From positions 1 to 36,443 of the forward strand of contig CAKZVD010000022.1 in NCBI GenBank assembly GCA_937922085.1: 36,443 nt of DNA. Direction: 5' to 3'. Both the position numbers and the translations under genes were made by a program. Positions 7,771-16,336 of this stretch are shown here, piece after piece (positions within the stretch are counted from its first letter, which is position 1; every line of letters starts with the position of its first letter). The notes under the pieces are model-generated. The model was not told the DNA's origin, made no database searches, and saw nothing but the letters and a program-made list of their open reading frames with translations. Source of the stretch: an uncultured Tenacibaculum sp. GTDB taxonomy: Bacteria; Bacteroidota; Bacteroidia; Flavobacteriales; Flavobacteriaceae.

Positions 7771-10700
7771 ATGAATTTACATTTTAAAAAAGCAATGTAT
7801 TTATTGTTTTTTCTAGGTATTATACTTAAGATAAATGCACAAGAGAAAGTAATTAAAGGACTTGTTTCTGATAATACAGGGCCATTACCAGGGGTTAATG
7901 TAATTGTTAAAGAAACAGCTAAAGGAGTAGAAACGGATTTTGATGGAAAATACTCAATTAAAGTCAAAGTTGGAGATGTGTTAGTTTTTAGTTTTGTAGG
8001 TATGAAAACTGTAGAAAAAACTGTAGGGTCATCAAATAATATGAATATTATAATGCAAGGGGATGAACTTCTAGAGGAAGTAGTTGTAGTTGGATATGGT
8101 ACTGCTACAAAAGAATCTTTTACAGGAACTGCAAAAGTTGTAGATTCTAGAAATATTGATGCGAAATCTGTTTCGAATGTAGCTCAAGCCTTAGCAGGAG
8201 AAGCATCTGGAGTTTCAGTAATAAGAACAAATAATAGACCAGGAGCTTCTGCTGATATAAGAATTAGAGGTTTTAGTTCTATTCAAGGTAACAGAAGCCC
8301 GCTTTATGTTGTAGATGGTGTTCCTTTTTCAGGAGGGGTAAATTCCATCAATCCAAATGATATTGCAAGTACAACGATATTAAAAGATGCTTCAGCAACT
8401 GCAATATACGGATCAAGGGGTGCCAATGGTGTAATTGTGATTACAACTAAATCTGGAAAATCTGGGAAGAGTTATATTGAGTTTGATAGTAAAGTAACTG
8501 TGAATACACGTTCATTACCTAACTATCAATTAGTAGACAACCAGGAAGATTATATTGGACTAGTATATAATGGACTTAAAAACTCTGCTGAACTTGATGC
8601 TACAATAGTTGATCCAACACAAACAGCCTTAGATCAGATTTTTGATGGTACTAATGGTATTGCTCCTTTATACAATATGTGGAATGTAGCTAATGGTTCT
8701 GAACTTATAGATGTAACCACAGGTAAGGTTAAAAAAGGGGTAACAAGAAAATTTACTCCTAATAAATGGGCAGATCTTGGATATAGAACAGGTATAAGAC
8801 AAGAAATGAATTTTAAAATAGCTGGAGGTTCAGAGAAAACAAAACATTTCTTCTCTTTAGGTTATCTTGACGATGAAGGTTATATAAATAACTCTCAGTA
8901 TGATAGATATTCTGCTAGATTAAATCTATCTACAAAAGCAACAAATTGGCTTAAGGCTTCTACAAACTTAAGTTACTCGCATAGTATTAATAATGATGCT
9001 ACAGGTTATGGAGGAGGAGTTGTTACTTACATGTTAGATTATACACCTAGTATATATTCAGTATTCTTAAGAGATGAAGATGGTAACATTGTTAATAATG
9101 AAAATTTAAACGCACCATTTTATGACTTTGGAGATAATACAGCTGGCAATGCAAGAAATTTCTCTGCAACTTACAATGGTATTGGTGAAGCTATTTATAA
9201 TATTAATAGAACAAAAACAAATTCTGTAAATGCCAACATTAGCCTTGTAGCAGATTTATTTAAGGGGTTAACTCTAGAAACGACATATGGTGTTAACATG
9301 TATGATTCAAATTTAGGTAGAACAAGAAACTCTCTTCAAGGAAGTTCTGGTGTTGCACCAGGAGGTACTCTATTTATACGTAATACTAATTATATGGCTC
9401 AAAACTTTAATCAAATTCTAAGGTATAGAACAGAGTTTGAAGACAAACATAGTATTGAAGCACTTGTAGCTCATGAAACTAATGAAGATTCTTTTACTTT
9501 TAATGACTTAAGTAAAAAAGGAATTGTTAATTTGAATCCAGAAGCAGCATTAACTCCAGATAATTATATTGATCAAAATGGTAATTCTGGAGGATTCACT
9601 AGAAAGTCTAAATTAGAAAGTTATTTTGGTCAAGTTAATTATGATTTTGATAATAAATATTATTTATCTACGACATTAAGAAGAGATGGTTCTTCTAGAT
9701 TCTTGAATAATAAATGGGGTACATTTTGGTCTGTAGGTGCTGGTTGGATTATCAGTAAAGAAGGTTTTTTAAACTCTTCTGACATATTAAACTACTTGAA
9801 ATTTAAAGTAAGTTATGGTGTTCTTGGTGATCAAGGAGGTGTTAATACTAGGGTTAATACTTTTACAGATGAAGAAAATTATGTAGGAGCTGATTATTAT
9901 GGAGGACAAGGAGGATTTGATATTCAAAACTTATTAGGAGCTCCCTCGTTAATACCAAGACCTATAGTTGATTCTAATATTACTTGGGAAACTAGTAATC
10001 AATTTCAAACTGGTTTAGAGTTTGAACTATTTAATGGTAGAATTGAAGCTAGTGTAGATTATTATAGAAAAGAGACAGGTAATTTATTTGTAGATAAAAG
10101 ACTTGCCCCATCAACAGGTGATGCTGTAATTAGAACAAATGATGGTGCGTTATTAAATCAAGGTTTTGAATTTGATATAACTGGTCATATATTCAAAAAA
10201 GAAGACTTCAAATTATCTCTTGCTATAAATGGAGAAATATTTGATAATGAAATGTTACAAATGCCTATAGATAATTCAACAGGAGAGCTAAAGGTTATTA
10301 ATATTTCTGGTTATTATGCACAGGCTAAAGGTAAAAGTATTTATGATTATTACCTTAGAGAATGGGCTGGGGTTAATAAAGATAATGGAGATCCTCAATG
10401 GATAGAACATTGGGTAGATACAAATAATAATGATACATATGATACTGGTGAAGGTATTGACGATTTAGCAGTATACACTTCTGAGAACCCTAACCAAACT
10501 ATTAAAGAAAGATTAACAAACAACTATGCTAATGCAACAAGGAAATTTAGTAAAAAGTCTGTAATACCTAGTATCAGAGGTGCTTTTAGACTTAATACAT
10601 CATATAAAGATTTTTCTTTAAGTACACAGATAGGTTATAGTTTAGGAGGGTATGGATACGACCAAATGTATGCTAATCTTATGAGTAATGGACAAGTAGG

Positions 10701-11055
10701 TGGTGCTAATTACCATACTGACATAAAAAATAGTTGGAAAAAAACAGGAGATATAACAGATGTTCCAAGATTATATTCTAATGAAAAAATTAATGTTAAC
10801 CGTGCTTCTACAAGATTTATTACGAGTTCAGATTATTTAGCTTTGAATAATCTTAGATTAGGATATAATTTACCTAGGGCTGTTTCTGAAAAAATTGGTA
10901 TTTCAGGTTTAAACATCTGGTTGTCAGGAGATAATTTGTTTTTGCTATCTAAAAGAGAAGGGTATAACCCAACAGTTTCTGCAACTGCTTTATCTGGTAG
11001 ATATACATATAATCCTATAACATCTTACACTCTTGGTGTTCGAGTTAAATTATAA
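7771..11055 (+). CDS. SusC/RagA-type TonB-dependent outer-membrane transporter
   Basis: A 1094-residue protein with a signal peptide ending at INAQ (about residue 24). Then come a carboxypeptidase-D regulatory-like domain (VIKGLVSDNTGPLPGVNV to about residue 95), a TonB-box-like LEEVVVVGYG, and a plug domain with PLYVVDGVPF and LKDASATAIYGSRGANGV, a SusC hallmark. A long beta-barrel follows, closing with the aromatic-rich YTLGVRVKL. It should form the gated barrel that imports a nutrient bound by the SusD lipoprotein downstream, powered by TonB. The substrate cannot be read; no glycan enzymes are beside it, so a peptide or other ligand is possible. Phased repeats upstream suggest activation by the divergent LytTR protein. 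Confidence 0.96.
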   Translation: MNLHFKKAMYLLFFLGIILKINAQEKVIKGLVSDNTGPLPGVNVIVKETAKGVETDFDGKYSIKVKVGDVLVFSFVGMKTVEKTVGSSNNMNIIMQGDELLEEVVVVGYGTATKESFTGTAKVVDSRNIDAKSVSNVAQALAGEASGVSVIRTNNRPGASADIRIRGFSSIQGNRSPLYVVDGVPFSGGVNSINPNDIASTTILKDASATAIYGSRGANGVIVITTKSGKSGKSYIEFDSKVTVNTRSLPNYQLVDNQEDYIGLVYNGLKNSAELDATIVDPTQTALDQIFDGTNGIAPLYNMWNVANGSELIDVTTGKVKKGVTRKFTPNKWADLGYRTGIRQEMNFKIAGGSEKTKHFFSLGYLDDEGYINNSQYDRYSARLNLSTKATNWLKASTNLSYSHSINNDATGYGGGVVTYMLDYTPSIYSVFLRDEDGNIVNNENLNAPFYDFGDNTAGNARNFSATYNGIGEAIYNINRTKTNSVNANISLVADLFKGLTLETTYGVNMYDSNLGRTRNSLQGSSGVAPGGTLFIRNTNYMAQNFNQILRYRTEFEDKHSIEALVAHETNEDSFTFNDLSKKGIVNLNPEAALTPDNYIDQNGNSGGFTRKSKLESYFGQVNYDFDNKYYLSTTLRRDGSSRFLNNKWGTFWSVGAGWIISKEGFLNSSDILNYLKFKVSYGVLGDQGGVNTRVNTFTDEENYVGADYYGGQGGFDIQNLLGAPSLIPRPIVDSNITWETSNQFQTGLEFELFNGRIEASVDYYRKETGNLFVDKRLAPSTGDAVIRTNDGALLNQGFEFDITGHIFKKEDFKLSLAINGEIFDNEMLQMPIDNSTGELKVINISGYYAQAKGKSIYDYYLREWAGVNKDNGDPQWIEHWVDTNNNDTYDTGEGIDDLAVYTSENPNQTIKERLTNNYANATRKFSKKSVIPSIRGAFRLNTSYKDFSLSTQIGYSLGGYGYDQMYANLMSNGQVGGANYHTDIKNSWKKTGDITDVPRLYSNEKINVNRASTRFITSSDYLALNNLRLGYNLPRAVSEKIGISGLNIWLSGDNLFLLSKREGYNPTVSATALSGRYTYNPITSYTLGVRVKL

Positions 11056-11068
11056 ATTACATTTAATT

Positions 11069-12583
11069 ATGAAAAAAATAAAATTTTTATTTAGTGCATT
11101 TATTACAAGTGTAATAATTGTATCATGTAGTGAAACTTTTTTGGATGAAAGGCCTACAAACTATATTTCTGTAGAAGATTACGAAGCATCTTCTAAAATA
11201 AACCCTGAATTATCTAGTTCTACTTTATCTGGAATATATAACCAAATGGTTACGGCTTACATAGGTGGAACAGAAAGTCAAGAAGATTTTGGTCAAAAAT
11301 CTTTTGATATAATGAGTGACATTTTATCAAGTGATTTAGCGCAAGTTACAGCAGCTTATAATAGATTCGTTCCTTTTTCTAATTTATCTTGGACAAATGA
11401 TCCATCTGTTAACATTCCTAATTTTACAGCTTGGAGATTTTACTATACAATTATAAAAAGTAGTAACTTGGTAATATCTGCTACTGGTGGTGATACGATA
11501 CCTGAATCAGATGAATTAAAAGCTGTTTTAGGTCAAGCTAAAGCTTTAAGGGCATATGCCTATTTTTATCTTTCTCAATTTTACGCATTGGAATATAATG
11601 CAGATTTACCTATTTTACCTATATATACATCACCAGGTCAGCAATCTCAACCTAAGAGTAAAATGAGTGAAGTCTATGATTTAATGATTGCTGATTTAAA
11701 TTCTGCAATTAGTCTTATGGCTAATTATAGTAGACCAAATAAAGCTTCTATTAATCAAAATGTTGCTAAAGGTTTACTAGCTTATGTTTATAGCTCTATG
11801 GGGCAAAGTAGTACAAATCGTTTAGCACAGGAGTTAGCTGATGAAGTAATTAATTCAGGTGAATTTACTTTAATGGATAAGAATGAAGTGACTGGTGGTT
11901 TCACAAAGCTAACTACACCAGGATGGATGTGGGGATTCGATATTACTACAGCTAATGGTTTAGGATTAGTTTCTTGGCATGGTTTTATGGATTATTATAG
12001 TTACTCTTACCAAGCTGTAGGTAACAATAGAGGGATAGACAGAGGTTTATACGATAAAATTAATGCTAATGATATAAGAAAAAAACAATTTGGTAAAGCT
12101 AACCCTGATGGTTCATTTGAAGAAGGAATAGATCCTTTAATACCAGCTAGAAAGTTTTATAACTTGAAAAAAGAAAGGTTTTCCCAAAACCCAATTGAAG
12201 ATGATTATATTTATATGAGAGTTGCTGAGATGTATTTATTATCTGCTGAGCTATCAGCTGTTGAAGGAGATGATGCTTCAGCAAAAATTACACTTAAAAA
12301 ACTTTTAGAAAAGCGTTTTGACAATGTGGCTGATTATGCATATGTAGATGCATTATCTGGTCAAGACCTTATTAATGAAATTGTTTTCCAAACAAGAATT
12401 GAATTATTAGCAGAAGGTAAGAGTTATTTATTAATGAAAAGAAGAAAACTTAGTAATACTAGAGGTTCTAATCATTTAAATAAAAAAGGTGAAACATTTG
12501 CTCATAATGATCCTAGACTTACTTTTTCTATTACTCAAAGAGAAATAACAGATAATCCTTTTATCGATAGTCAAAACAAATAA
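11069..12583 (+). CDS. SusD/RagB-type nutrient-binding lipoprotein
   Basis: The lipoprotein signal MKKIKFLFSAF ends at VSC (Cys20), followed by SETFLDERPTNYIS, the characteristic start of mature SusD proteins. TPR-like helices follow (LRAYAYFYLSQFYA; YIYMRVAEMYLLSAE), and the C-terminus has DPRLTFSITQREI. ATG at 11069 is chosen because it gives the signal peptide, while an upstream in-frame GTG at 11033 would lie within susC. The susC stop is 13 nt before. The mature lipoprotein should act as the lid of the SusC barrel on the cell surface. Length, 504 residues, is normal. Confidence 0.95.
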   Translation: MKKIKFLFSAFITSVIIVSCSETFLDERPTNYISVEDYEASSKINPELSSSTLSGIYNQMVTAYIGGTESQEDFGQKSFDIMSDILSSDLAQVTAAYNRFVPFSNLSWTNDPSVNIPNFTAWRFYYTIIKSSNLVISATGGDTIPESDELKAVLGQAKALRAYAYFYLSQFYALEYNADLPILPIYTSPGQQSQPKSKMSEVYDLMIADLNSAISLMANYSRPNKASINQNVAKGLLAYVYSSMGQSSTNRLAQELADEVINSGEFTLMDKNEVTGGFTKLTTPGWMWGFDITTANGLGLVSWHGFMDYYSYSYQAVGNNRGIDRGLYDKINANDIRKKQFGKANPDGSFEEGIDPLIPARKFYNLKKERFSQNPIEDDYIYMRVAEMYLLSAELSAVEGDDASAKITLKKLLEKRFDNVADYAYVDALSGQDLINEIVFQTRIELLAEGKSYLLMKRRKLSNTRGSNHLNKKGETFAHNDPRLTFSITQREITDNPFIDSQNK

Positions 12584-12643
12584 CCTTATGAGACCACTCC
12601 AAAAAAAAGAGGTCACTGAAAGGTTTAAAGAATAATCAAATTG

Positions 12644-12677
12644 AAGGAGTAGGATTTTAATAATTCTACTCCTTTTT
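12644..12677 (+). terminator. terminator after susCD
   Basis: AAGGAGTAG (12644-12652) pairs with CTACTCCTT (12666-12674) around a 13-nt loop, with a T-run continuing to 12677. It lies 61 nt after the susD stop and is the natural end of the operon. Confidence 0.8.
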
Positions 12678-12695
12678 ATATTTTTTATAAATTGA

Positions 12696-12824
12696 TTAAC
12701 AATCCGTATTAAATTTAATCTTTCTTATTTTTATACCATTTTCAGGGATCATTCCTAAATTTCGCAAGTTAACCTTAACAAAGGTTTTATACTCTTTAAT
12801 GTCTTTTGAATTGAAAATATAACT
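12696..12824 (-). pseudogene. possible C-terminal gene fragment, minus strand
   Basis: Forty-two codons without a start are open between an in-frame TAA (12827-12825) and a terminal TAA. The composition is protein-like: DIKEYKTFVKVNLRNLGMI, then PENGIKIRKIKFNTDC. FVKVNLRNLGMIPENG faintly recalls the C-terminal beta-sandwich of some secreted glycosidases, but this is too short to assign. It could be a relic of a lost gene or chance. No promoter or start codon supports expression. Confidence 0.25.
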
Positions 12825-12831
12825 TTACGAA

Positions 12832-12918
12832 ATGTTTTTTTGCAAATCGTATAACTTGATAGTTCCTCAAGATGAGATTGATAAAAATCCAAATATATCT
12901 GAATCAGATCAGAATTAA
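12832..12918 (+). pseudogene. SusD C-terminal relic
   Basis: Twenty-eight codons end in a TAA and contain LIVPQDEIDKNPNISES. This is the normal closing motif of SusD/RagB proteins (IPQxEIDxNPN). The intact susD 250 bp upstream ends with the related SITQREITDNPFIDSQ. Only the last 20 or so codons are recognisable; upstream the frame is lost. A strong terminator follows the stop, as expected for the end of a former operon. It is best explained as the remnant of a second SusC/SusD pair removed by recombination. Confidence 0.6.
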
Positions 12919-12926
12919 TTTTGAAA

Positions 12927-12957
12927 AAAGGCTGTCATTTTTTGACAGCCTTTCTTT
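12927..12957 (+). terminator. terminator after the SusD relic
   Basis: An 11-bp perfect stem, AAAGGCTGTCA (12927-12937) with TGACAGCCTTT (12943-12953), has a 5-nt T loop and ends in a short pyrimidine tail. It starts 8 nt after the relic's stop codon. From 12958 to 13084 nothing else could be identified. Confidence 0.8.
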
Positions 12958-13084
12958 TGCATTCAATTCAAAAATAAGAGCATTCGCATCAAATCATATG
13001 AATGAAAAAGATCTAACTCTTAAATTCGCATAGAGCAACTTATCAAGCCTTTGAAATTGTGCAGTTGTTTGAATTAATCAGATA

Positions 13085-13117
13085 AGTCAAGGGAGTTGTT
13101 AACCTTGACTTTTTTTA
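13085..13117 (+). terminator. hairpin spanning the pyrF stop codon
   Basis: AAGTCAAGG (about 13085-13092) pairs with CCTTGACTT (13103-13111), followed on the plus strand by a T-run to about 13117. The pyrF stop codon is inside the loop. The T-run favours termination of plus-strand transcription arriving from the relic region. On the minus strand it would end pyrF with a poor tail. Confidence 0.55.
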
Positions 13118-13926
13118 TTTAAAATAGTTTCCATTTGTTGTTGTAATTCTTTTGCTTTATTAGCAGAAGCAGTAGCGAAATTTTCATCATTACCAGCATA
13201 AATAATACCACGAGAAGAATTAATTAAGAGGCCAATATTGTCTGTCATTCCATAAGTACAAACATCTTGTAAGTTTCCACCTTGAGCACCAACTCCGGGA
13301 ACTAGCAAAAAACTCTCAGGAATTATTTTTCTTATTTCAGTAAAATATTCAGCTTTGGTAGCTCCAACAACATACATTAAATTTTTCGAATTTTGCCAAG
13401 TTTTAGAAGTCTCTAAAACTTGTTTATAAACTTCTTTTCCATCAATAATTTTTGTTTGAAAATCAAAAGCACCTTTGTTAGAAGTTAAAGCAAGCATAAT
13501 TGTATGTTTATTATCAAAAGCTAAAAAAGGCTCAACAGAATCTTTCCCCATATAAGGAGCAACAGTAACAGAATCGAAAGCTAGATCTTCAAAAAAAGCT
13601 TTGGCATACATTGTAGAAGTGTTTCCTATATCTCCTCTTTTAGCATCAGCAATAGTAAATATTTCAGGATATTTATCATTGATGTAATTTATAGTCTTTT
13701 CTAAAGCTTTCCATCCTTTAATACCATAAGCTTCATAAAAAGCAGTATTAGGTTTGTATGAAACACATAAATGATGTGTAGCATCAATAATAGCTTTGTT
13801 AAAAGAAAAAATGGGATCCTCCTCTTTTAATAAATGTTCTGGTATTTTCTGTAAGTCTACATCTAAGCCAATACATAAAAATGATTTCTTTTTTTTAATT
13901 TCTGCTATTAATTGTTGTGTTGTCAT
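13099..13926 (-). CDS. pyrF: orotidine 5'-phosphate decarboxylase
   Basis: It converts OMP to UMP, the last step of de novo pyrimidine synthesis, in the cytoplasm. Visible motifs are [12 protein letters not shown] near the start, the catalytic [11 protein letters not shown] with the active Lys and Asp pair, and the phosphate-binding PGVGAQGG. The length of 275 residues and these motifs match the longer class of the enzyme common in Bacteroidota and Actinobacteria. ATG at 13926 ([10 protein letters not shown]) is preferred over an in-frame start 24 nt earlier, because a TACTTTTG -7 box lies at 13955-13948. It is divergent from the membrane protein gene at 13988. Confidence 0.96.
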   Translation of the reverse strand: MTTQQLIAEIKKKKSFLCIGLDVDLQKIPEHLLKEEDPIFSFNKAIIDATHHLCVSYKPNTAFYEAYGIKGWKALEKTINYINDKYPEIFTIADAKRGDIGNTSTMYAKAFFEDLAFDSVTVAPYMGKDSVEPFLAFDNKHTIMLALTSNKGAFDFQTKIIDGKEVYKQVLETSKTWQNSKNLMYVVGATKAEYFTEIRKIIPESFLLVPGVGAQGGNLQDVCTYGMTDNIGLLINSSRGIIYAGNDENFATASANKAKELQQQMETILNKKSQG

Positions 13927-13947
13927 GGTAATCGTTAATAAGTTTGA

Positions 13948-13955
13948 CAAAAGTA
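13948..13955 (-). promoter_or_regulatory. pyrF -7 box
   Basis: Read on the minus strand this is TACTTTTG, an exact TAnnTTTG match, 21 nt before the pyrF ATG. No -33 TTG is evident. It lies 5 bp from the opposing -7 box of the divergent gene. Confidence 0.55.
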
Positions 13956-13960
13956 AATAT

Positions 13961-13968
13961 TATATTTG
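13961..13968 (+). promoter_or_regulatory. -7 box of the 13988 operon
   Basis: TATATTTG is an exact TAnnTTTG match, 19 nt before the ATG at 13988. A TTTG at 13943-13946 is only 14 nt upstream, shorter than the usual spacing. The box supports the start at 13988 over a longer open frame that runs back into pyrF. Confidence 0.55.
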
Positions 13969-13987
13969 CTTAAATAGAATAACATTT

Positions 13988-14785
13988 ATGAAAAACTTCA
14001 ATGAAAGTTTATTGTATAAAAAATGGTTTTTAGGAGCCGTTTTTTTATTGCTATTAAATGATTTTTTTCTGAAAAACCAATTCCATAATGTATTAACTGG
14101 TAAAATATCTGATTTTGTAGGATTGTTTGCTTTTCCTTATTTCATGAGTTTGTTTACAAAACGAATTAAATTGGTTTATTTTTTGACTGCTATATTTTTT
14201 GTTTACTGGAAAACAGGAATATCACAACCATTCATTAATTTATTGAATAATTTAAACTTAAATATATATAGAGTTGTAGATTATACAGATTTTATAGCGT
14301 TTTTAGTGCTTCCAATATCCTACAAGTATAGAAAAGAAGGAATCAGTTTTAAAATGAATAAAGGAGTTAATGTTTTTATTGTTATTATTTCCTGTTTTTC
14401 TTTTCTAGCGACTACGCAAAAAAGAATTCATAGACCACCACATGTTGAGAAATTAGAGATGAAGTCAGAAAAGAAGTTAGTAGTTTTTTTGAAAAAAGAG
14501 CATATATGGGATGGATTAGGATATGAACCATTATATCTAAATAATGGTTATTATATTATTCTAGAAGATTCAGTAGGAATAGAAACACATTATAAAGTTA
14601 CCTTGCACGAAAAAAATGATTCATTAACAACTATAAAAATAGATAGTATTTTAAAATACTCATACTCTTATTTTTTACATAATACAGATTCTCTTGGTAG
14701 AAGTAAAGCGGTAGATAGATATAGAAGTATGAAACTTACTGATTTTGAGAAAATATTTGAAGAGCGAATAAAAGAAATAAAATAA
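13988..14785 (+). CDS. hypothetical multi-pass membrane protein
   Basis: A 265-residue protein of unknown family. The first two thirds contain about four or five hydrophobic segments (WFLGAVFLLLLNDFFL, LVYFLTAIFFVYW, FIAFLVLPIS, VFIVIISCFSFLA). The rest is a soluble domain of about 110 residues beginning RIHRPPHVEKLEM, likely outside the membrane. FHNVLTGKISDFVGLFAFPYF is a notable conserved-looking stretch. The stop overlaps the ATG of the ABC permease gene by 1 nt (TAATG), so translation is coupled. Start chosen at the first ATG after the -7 box. Confidence 0.75.
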   Translation: MKNFNESLLYKKWFLGAVFLLLLNDFFLKNQFHNVLTGKISDFVGLFAFPYFMSLFTKRIKLVYFLTAIFFVYWKTGISQPFINLLNNLNLNIYRVVDYTDFIAFLVLPISYKYRKEGISFKMNKGVNVFIVIISCFSFLATTQKRIHRPPHVEKLEMKSEKKLVVFLKKEHIWDGLGYEPLYLNNGYYIILEDSVGIETHYKVTLHEKNDSLTTIKIDSILKYSYSYFLHNTDSLGRSKAVDRYRSMKLTDFEKIFEERIKEIK

Positions 14786-15861
14786 TGATCAGATTCATTT
14801 TTAGTAAATTAGGTTATGGTTTTTTAACACTTTTTGGAGTGGTAACAGTTATTTTCTTTTTATTTAACGTATTGCCAGGTGATCCTGCTAGAATGTTAAT
14901 GGGACAAAGAGAGGACAGCGAACAATTAAAGAACATTAGAAAGAAATATGGTTTCGATCAACCGTTAACAACACAATATATGTATTATTTGAATGATTTA
15001 TCACCTATATCATTTCATAGTACAGATGCTAATAATTATACATCTTTAGCTTCAGAAAAATATACTTCAGCTAAAGTATTAAATATAGGAGCTACAGATG
15101 TAGTTGTAAAGTATCCTTATTTAAGAGAATCGTTTCAAAAAAACGGAAAAAATGTTTTAGATGTAATTAAAGAAACATTACCAAATACAGCTGTTTTAGC
15201 GATAGTTTCTATTGTAATAGCATTAGTTTTTGGAATATTATTGGGTATATTTTCAGCATTATATAAAGATACTTTTTTTGATAGAATAATAGCGGTAATT
15301 AGTACTTTAGGAATGAGTATCCCCTCCTTTTTTTCTGCAATTTTAGTAGCTTGGATATTTGGTTTCGTTTTACATGAATATACCAATTTAGAAATGACAG
15401 GTAGTTTGTATGAAGTGGATGATTTTGGAGAGAGAATTAGAATTCAATGGAAAAATTTACTGCTTCCTGCTATTGTATTAGGTATTCGTCCGTTAGCTGT
15501 TGTGGTTCAATTAATGCGAAATTCATTATTAGAAACATTAAATCAAGATTATATTAGAACTGCTAAGGCAAAAGGGTTGAGTAAATACCAAGTAATAAAA
15601 AACCATGCACTTAAAAACTCATTAAATCCGGTAATAACAGCTATTTCTGGATGGTTTGCGTCTATGTTGGCGGGAGCTGTTTTTGTAGAGTATATTTTTA
15701 ATTGGAATGGTTTAGGTAAAGAAATTGTAAACGCTCTAAATACATTAGATTTACCAGTAATTATGGGAAGTGTATTAGTTGTAGCAACCTTATTTATAAT
15801 TATTAATATATTGGTAGATATAATGTATAGTTGGTTAGATCCTAGAATAAAATTGAATTAA
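14785..15861 (+). CDS. DppB/OppB-type ABC transporter permease
   Basis: The N-terminus GVVTVIFFLFNVLPGDPARMLMG is diagnostic of the DppB/OppB permeases of peptide and nickel importers. The EAA-like loop is seen as KAKGLSKYQVIKNHALKNSLNPVI, and the final helices as SMLAGAVFVEYIFNWNGLG. About six membrane segments are expected. It should form half of an inner-membrane channel with a DppC-type partner, ATPases and a binding protein, but none of those genes is nearby, so the complex must be assembled from scattered loci. It lies in an operon with the membrane protein before it and, after 1 nt, a thioredoxin-like lipoprotein. Confidence 0.92.
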   Translation: MIRFIFSKLGYGFLTLFGVVTVIFFLFNVLPGDPARMLMGQREDSEQLKNIRKKYGFDQPLTTQYMYYLNDLSPISFHSTDANNYTSLASEKYTSAKVLNIGATDVVVKYPYLRESFQKNGKNVLDVIKETLPNTAVLAIVSIVIALVFGILLGIFSALYKDTFFDRIIAVISTLGMSIPSFFSAILVAWIFGFVLHEYTNLEMTGSLYEVDDFGERIRIQWKNLLLPAIVLGIRPLAVVVQLMRNSLLETLNQDYIRTAKAKGLSKYQVIKNHALKNSLNPVITAISGWFASMLAGAVFVEYIFNWNGLGKEIVNALNTLDLPVIMGSVLVVATLFIIINILVDIMYSWLDPRIKLN

Positions 15862-15862
15862 G

Positions 15863-16336
15863 ATGAGACAGTTATTTTTTTATGTATTAGTTAGTTTTTT
15901 ATTAATTAGTTGTGGTGCTTTTCAGCCTAAAGTATTTACAAATAATGCACTTGATGAAAAATTAGTAACAATAGAAAGAGATTCTATTACATTTAAAGAG
16001 ATTTTAGAGAAAAATAAGGGTAAAGAAATTTTTGCTCAAATTTTTGCTACATACTGCCCTGTGAGTCAAGATAGTTTTGATGATGTAATTGCTTTTCAGA
16101 AAGAAAATAGAGATAAAGAGTATGTTTTTTTATCTGTAGATCATAGTTATCATGATTGGAAAAACGGATTGAAAAGAATGAAGGTTAAGGGTCAGTTTTA
16201 TTATATTCCTAAAAAAGGAAAAGGAGCCTTGGGTAAATTTTTAAAACTAAAAAGTATACCTAGATTTCTAAAAATAGATAAACAGGGTAATATCACTGTT
16301 TTTAAAACGTCTAAAGTTTCAGATAAATTAAAATAA
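15863..16336 (+). CDS. thioredoxin-like lipoprotein with a single active-site Cys
   Basis: A lipoprotein signal ends LLISC (Cys17). The mature part has a TlpA/thioredoxin-like outline: a strand and helix with FAQIFATYCPVSQDSF, then a cis-proline region KSIPRFLKID. At the usual CXXC position it reads C65-P-V-S68, so the resolving Cys is absent and normal disulfide exchange is unlikely. It may be a peroxiredoxin-like or non-catalytic paralogue. It is clearly related to the next gene (FTNNALDEKL versus FSNKALNETF; SITFKEI versus SINFKEV) and abuts it with no gap, suggesting tandem duplication. Confidence 0.8.
   Translation: MRQLFFYVLVSFLLISCGAFQPKVFTNNALDEKLVTIERDSITFKEILEKNKGKEIFAQIFATYCPVSQDSFDDVIAFQKENRDKEYVFLSVDHSYHDWKNGLKRMKVKGQFYYIPKKGKGALGKFLKLKSIPRFLKIDKQGNITVFKTSKVSDKLK

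Noticed and set aside
7755..7967. 70-codon minus-strand frame over the start of susC
   Set aside because: It is antisense to a well-supported signal peptide and domain and has no family features.
11033..11068. Earlier GTG start for susD
   Set aside because: It lies within susC and would destroy the lipoprotein signal that starts at 11069.
12958..13084. Further gene relics before pyrF
   Set aside because: Short frames such as the one starting at an ATG near 13000 are only about a dozen codons and show no recognisable motif.
13796..13987. A longer N-terminus for the membrane protein at 13988
   Set aside because: It would run antisense through pyrF and start upstream of the -7 box at 13961; the ATG at 13988 fits the promoter.
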